Below are positions 60,279 through 64,000 of a stretch of DNA of 64,000 nucleotides, piece by piece. The stretch spans positions 62,001-126,000 of the forward strand of contig JAKAEP010000001.1 in assembly GCA_021818265.1 (NCBI GenBank), given 5' to 3'. The translations under genes and the position numbers were made by a program. Numbering within the stretch: the stretch's first letter is position 1; each line of letters begins with the position of its first letter. Source of the DNA: Actinomycetes bacterium (GTDB lineage: Bacteria > Actinomycetota > Acidimicrobiia > Acidimicrobiales > RAAP-2). Under the pieces are notes generated by a model, which saw nothing but the letters and a program-made list of their open reading frames with translations, was not told the origin of the DNA and searched no databases.

Positions 60279-63200
60279 TCACGCGATGAAGTACTTCGCC
60301 CGGGGATGGTGGCAGATGATGGCGTCGGTCGTCTGCTCCGGGTGGAGCTGGAAGCCCTCGGAGACCGTGACCCCGATCCGCTCCGCCCCGAGCAGGGTCG
60401 CGACCTTGGCGTTGTCGGTCAGGTCGGGGCAGGCCGGGTAGCCCCAGGAGTAGCGCCCCCCGCGGTACTGCTGGCGGAAGAGGCCGGCGAGCGAGGGCCC
60501 GTCCTCGGCGGCGAAGCCCAGCTCCTCGCGCACCCGGCGGTGCCACAGCTCGGCGAGGGCCTCGGCCATCTCGACCCCGAGCCCGTGGAGCAGGAGGTAC
60601 TCCGAGTAGCGGTCCTCCTCGAAGAGCTGGCGGGTGCGCGCCGAGACCCGCTCGCCCATGGTGACGAGCATGAAGCTCGCGTAGTCGCGCTCGGGGCTCT
60701 CGAGGGGACGGAAGAAGTCGGCGACGCAGAGGTGGGGGGCCTCGCGCTGGCGGGGGAAGCGGAACCGGGTCAGCTCCTCGTCGCGCTCGTCGTCGGCGAA
60801 GACGACCAGCTCGTCGCCGTCGGCGGCCGCGGGGAAGTGGCCCCACACCACCTGGGGCACGAGGAGGTCGTCGGCCTTGGCGCGGTTGAGCTGGTCGCGC
60901 AGCACGGGCTCGACCCGCTCTTTGAAGGCGGCGTCGTCCTCGCCGTCCTCGGGCCGGTACCCCCACTGGTTGCGGAAGAGGGCGGTGCGGTTGAGGTACT
61001 CCACGATCTCGTCGATCGCGATCCCCTTGGCCACGCGGCTGCCGAGGAAGGGCGGGGGGAAGAGGGGGTTGTCGACCGCCACCTCGGGGCTGCGTCGCGG
61101 CGCCGCGGGGTCGGGGGCGTGGGGCTCGCGGAAGCGACGCTGGACGCGGCTCTCCGAGACGGTGCGCCCGAAGTCGGGGTCGTCGACCTCGCCCCGGCGC
61201 ATCGCGCCGAGCCGGTCGAGCACCCGCAGGCCCTCGAAGGCGTCCTTGCCGTAGAAGAGCCGGCCGCCGTAGACCTGGCGCAGGTCGCGCTCGACGTAGG
61301 TCCTCGTGAGGGCGGCGCCACCGAGCAGGACCGGCACGCCGCTCAGGTGGCGGTCGTTCATGACCTCGAGGTTCTCGCGCATGATGAGGGTCGACTTCAC
61401 GAGCAGGCCGCTCATCCCCAGGGCGTCGGCTTGGTGCTCCTCGACCGCGGTCAGCATCTCGTTGACGCCCACCTTGATGCCGAGGTTCACCACCTCGTAG
61501 CCGTTGTTGGTGAGGATGATGTCGACCAGGTTCTTGCCGATGTCGTGGACGTCGCCCTTCACCGTCGCGAGCACCACCGTGCCGCGCCCGCCGCGCTCGC
61601 TGCGCTCCATCTTCGGCTCGAGGTGGGCGACGGCGGCCTTCATCGTCTCGGCGCTCTGCAGGACGAAGGGCAGCTGCATCTCGCCCGAGGCGAAGAGGTC
61701 GCCCACTACGCGCATCCCGTCGAGCAGGACGTCGTTCACGACGTCGAGGGCCGCGCGTCCCTCGGCCAGGGCGGCGTCGAGGTCGGCCTCCAGGCCCACC
61801 CGGGCCCCGTCGATGATGCGCCGCTTGAGGCGGTCCTCGAGGGGCATCGTCTCGAGGGCCGGCCCGGCGGCACCGACGACCGAGGCGTCGGCGAACAGCT
61901 CGACGAGGGTCGCCAGGGGGTCGTAGTCGTCGCGGCGGCGGTCGTAGATCAGGTCGAGGCAGACGGCGCGGGCGCGCTCGTCGATGCGGTGCAGGGGCAG
62001 GATCTTCGAGGCGTGGACGATGGCCGCGCCCAGGCCGGCCTCGGCGGCTTCGTGGAGGAAGACGCTGTTGAGGACCTGGCGGGCGGCCGGGTTGAGGCCG
62101 AACGAGACGTTCGAGACCCCGAGGATGGTCCCCACCCCCGGCAGCTCGTCGCGGATGCGGGCGATGGCCTCGAGCGTCTCGAGCCCGTCGCGGCGCGACT
62201 CGGCCATCCCGGTCGACAGGGGCAGCGCGAGGGGGTCGATGAAGACGTCGTGGGGGTCGAGGCCGTAGCGCTCCACCGCGAGCGTGGTGATGGCGCGTGC
62301 TGCGCGCACCTTCCAGTCGGCGCTGCGCGCCTGGCCCTCCTCGTCGATGCAGGTGGCGACGACGGCGGCGCCGAACTCGCTCGCGAGGGTCAAGAAGGCG
62401 TCGAGGCGCGTGCCCGGGCCGTCGCCGTCCTCGAGGTTCACCGAGTTGAGGACGGCCTTGCCGCCCAGGCGGGTGAGGGCGGCGCGCGCGACGGCGGCCT
62501 CGGTCGTGTCGATCATGAGGGGCACCGAGGACTGCGTGGCCAGCCGGTCGACGAGTGCCGCCATGTCGGCGACGCCGTCGGCGCCCGTGTAGTCGACGCA
62601 GACGTCGAGGAGGTGGGCCCCCTCGGCGATCTGGGCCCGCCCGATCTCCACGCAGCCGTCCCAGTCGCCGGCGAGCATGGCGTCGCGGAACCTCTTGGAG
62701 CCGTTGGCGTTGGTCCTCTCTCCCACGAGCAGGACCGAGCGGTCCTGGTGGTACGAGACGGTCGAGTAGATCGACGCGGCCGCGGGCTCGAGGTGGGGCG
62801 TGCGCGCGGCCGGGGTGAGCGGGCCGACCTCCTCGACGACGCGCCGGAGGTGCTCGGGGGTCGTCCCGCAGCACCCGCCCACCACGCGCACCCCGTACTC
62901 GGTGACGAAGTGGCCCAGGTGCTCGGCCAGCGCCTCGGGGGAGAGGTCGTAGTGCATCCGGCCGTCCACGACGCTCGGCAGGCCGGCGTTGGGCATGCAC
63001 GAGATCTCCAGGGGCGCCGCGTCGCGCAGGGTGCGCAGGGGCTCGTACATCTCGACCGGCCCGGTCGCGCAGTTGAGCCCGATGACGTCGATGCCGAGCG
63101 GGGCGAGCGCGGTCAGCGCCGCGGCCATCTCGGTCCCGGGCAGCATGCGGCCCGTTATCTCGATGGTCACCTGGGCCTGGATCGGGACGACGCGGCCGTG

Positions 63201-63782
63201 GCGCGCCATCGCCCGGCGGCAGGCGGCGATCGCCGCCTTGCCCGAGAGCAGGTCGAACATGGTCTCGATCAGCAGGAGGTCGACGCCCCCCTCCAAGAGT
63301 CCGTAGGCCAGCTCCTCGTAGCTCGCCGCGAGGTCGTCGTAGGCGATCTGGCCGAGGGTCGGGAACTTCGTGCCCGGGCCCATCGACCCGGCCACGAACA
63401 CCGGGCGGGCGGGGTCGGCGTACTCGTCGGCGACGCGCCGGGCGAGCCGGGCCGAGGCCAGGGCGATCTCGGCGGCCCGCTCGGCCAGGCCGTACTCGGC
63501 CAGCACCACCGAGAACGCGCCGAAGGTGTTGGTCTCGATGGCGTCGACCCCCACCTCGAGGAACGACCGGTGGAGCCGCTCGACGTACCCGGGGGCGCTC
63601 AGGTTGAGGATCTCGTTGCACCCCTCGAGGGAGGCTCCCCCGAAGTCGTCGGAGGAGGGGCCGGCGAGCTGGAGGTTGGTCCCGGTGGCCCCGTCGAAGA
63701 CCACGACGCCGCGCGCGATCGCCGCGAGGTACGGGTCGTCGGCGGCGGGCCGCGGACGGGGCGGTCGCGGCGTCGGCTCCAT
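60279..63782 (-). CDS. metH: Cobalamin-dependent methionine synthase
   Basis: 1167 residues, all four modules present. Homocysteine domain (about 20-330) with Zn ligands Cys238, Cys304, Cys305 in GGCCGTTPEH; pterin/folate domain (about 345-620); B12 domains (about 640-890) with lower-axial His746 in KGDVHDIGKNLVDII, then SGLLVKST and LLGGAAL; C-terminal AdoMet activation domain (about 930-1167) with RYSWGYPACPD and PEQTTDAIICHHPRAKYF. It methylates homocysteine. Only 46 bp separate it from the divergent PduO-type gene, so there is no room for a B12 riboswitch. A TATCCT box (complement of 63792-63797) is 9 nt upstream. Confidence 0.97.
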   Translation of the reverse strand: MEPTPRPPRPRPAADDPYLAAIARGVVVFDGATGTNLQLAGPSSDDFGGASLEGCNEILNLSAPGYVERLHRSFLEVGVDAIETNTFGAFSVVLAEYGLAERAAEIALASARLARRVADEYADPARPVFVAGSMGPGTKFPTLGQIAYDDLAASYEELAYGLLEGGVDLLLIETMFDLLSGKAAIAACRRAMARHGRVVPIQAQVTIEITGRMLPGTEMAAALTALAPLGIDVIGLNCATGPVEMYEPLRTLRDAAPLEISCMPNAGLPSVVDGRMHYDLSPEALAEHLGHFVTEYGVRVVGGCCGTTPEHLRRVVEEVGPLTPAARTPHLEPAAASIYSTVSYHQDRSVLLVGERTNANGSKRFRDAMLAGDWDGCVEIGRAQIAEGAHLLDVCVDYTGADGVADMAALVDRLATQSSVPLMIDTTEAAVARAALTRLGGKAVLNSVNLEDGDGPGTRLDAFLTLASEFGAAVVATCIDEEGQARSADWKVRAARAITTLAVERYGLDPHDVFIDPLALPLSTGMAESRRDGLETLEAIARIRDELPGVGTILGVSNVSFGLNPAARQVLNSVFLHEAAEAGLGAAIVHASKILPLHRIDERARAVCLDLIYDRRRDDYDPLATLVELFADASVVGAAGPALETMPLEDRLKRRIIDGARVGLEADLDAALAEGRAALDVVNDVLLDGMRVVGDLFASGEMQLPFVLQSAETMKAAVAHLEPKMERSERGGRGTVVLATVKGDVHDIGKNLVDIILTNNGYEVVNLGIKVGVNEMLTAVEEHQADALGMSGLLVKSTLIMRENLEVMNDRHLSGVPVLLGGAALTRTYVERDLRQVYGGRLFYGKDAFEGLRVLDRLGAMRRGEVDDPDFGRTVSESRVQRRFREPHAPDPAAPRRSPEVAVDNPLFPPPFLGSRVAKGIAIDEIVEYLNRTALFRNQWGYRPEDGEDDAAFKERVEPVLRDQLNRAKADDLLVPQVVWGHFPAAADGDELVVFADDERDEELTRFRFPRQREAPHLCVADFFRPLESPERDYASFMLVTMGERVSARTRQLFEEDRYSEYLLLHGLGVEMAEALAELWHRRVREELGFAAEDGPSLAGLFRQQYRGGRYSWGYPACPDLTDNAKVATLLGAERIGVTVSEGFQLHPEQTTDAIICHHPRAKYFIA

Positions 63783-63828
63783 TGCGCACTCAGGATACCG
63801 GCGAGACCGAGTCGGTACGCTCTAGCCG

Positions 63829-64000
63829 GTGAAGATCTACACGCGGAGCGGGGACGACGGCACGACCGGTCTCTACTTCGGAGGCCGGGTGGCGAAGACG
63901 GACGCGCCGATCGAGGTCAACGGCGCGGTCGACGAGGCCCAGGCGGCCCTGGGCGCCGCGCGGGCCTGGGCCGAGCGCGGCGGCGAGGTCGACGCGCTTC
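63829..64000 (+). CDS. PduO-type ATP:cob(I)alamin adenosyltransferase, 3' end outside window
   Basis: The first 57 residues are in the window. KIYTRSGDDGTTGLYFGGRVAKTD and the NGAVDEAQAALG segment are the conserved N-terminal and ATP-binding motifs of the PduO/MMAB family (the usual form is TxTGDxGxT). It makes adenosylcobalamin, needed by B12 mutases. A TACGCT box at 63816-63821 lies 7 nt before the GTG. Divergent from metH. Confidence 0.9.
   Translation, partial: MKIYTRSGDDGTTGLYFGGRVAKTDAPIEVNGAVDEAQAALGAARAWAERGGEVDAL

Noticed and set aside
60253-63789. 1178-codon second minus-strand frame in the metH region
   Set aside because: It is an Arg/Pro/Gly-rich out-of-frame translation of metH without any recognisable domain.

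Overview
The window is about 64 kb of very GC-rich, almost completely coding DNA from what looks like an actinobacterium, perhaps Acidimicrobiia; the class is an inference. Supporting signs are heavy use of GTG starts, near-absence of TAA stops, long actinobacterial-type 2-isopropylmalate synthase, the PASTA / LCP / NlpC cell-wall proteins with Thr-rich linkers, and TAnnnT -10 boxes placed 6-7 nt before start codons, which points to leaderless transcription. No rRNA, tRNA, CRISPR, IS element or prophage was seen. No stretch longer than about 200 bases lacks a gene.

Layout. 1-8744: tail of a PASTA protein, a small Cys/His protein, an SDR, an MFS exporter, an esterase, then gatC-gatA-gatB and a GT1 glycosyltransferase in one overlapping run. 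8754-19405: amino-acid block with ilvD, an ilvB leader peptide plus attenuator, ilvB-ilvN-ilvC, an asparaginase-like hydrolase, serC (opposite strand), aspC and serA. 19430-26975: aldo-keto reductase with a 50-residue membrane peptide, a leuA leader peptide plus attenuator, leuA, then leuD-leuC-greA on the minus strand diverging from leuB-ilvE. Nearly the whole valine / isoleucine / leucine pathway is therefore here, with two ribosome-dependent attenuators that read Val and Leu respectively.

27002-37093: acyl-CoA metabolism and envelope genes, including a likely part of the ethylmalonyl-CoA pathway (malyl-CoA/methylmalyl-CoA lyase-like, a long methylsuccinyl-CoA dehydrogenase-like protein, a MaoC hydratase), Lgt-like and NlpC/P60 proteins, MutY and a flavin reductase. 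37082-39259: oligopeptidase B-like S9 peptidase.

39344-48191: SUF iron-sulfur assembly in three pieces. sufB plus a Cys-rich small protein; sufD, a Rieske-type ferredoxin and sufC on the plus strand; and a second sufC with sufS and sufU on the minus strand. A dienoyl-CoA isomerase and an LCP protein lie between the pieces.

48223-56651: metallo-hydrolase, acyl-CoA dehydrogenase, thiE, an Rrf2 regulator with rnhA, then a lipoate cassette: dihydrolipoamide dehydrogenase, a divergent E2 acyltransferase and a single-frame LipB-LipA fusion. 56695-64000: exported phosphodiester-glycosidase-like and CapA-like proteins, an unknown secreted protein, a methyltransferase that seems to start at ATC, B12-dependent metH, and the beginning of a PduO-type cobalamin adenosyltransferase. 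B12 supply (PduO) and use (metH, and the mutase of the ethylmalonyl-CoA route, which is not in the window) fit together.
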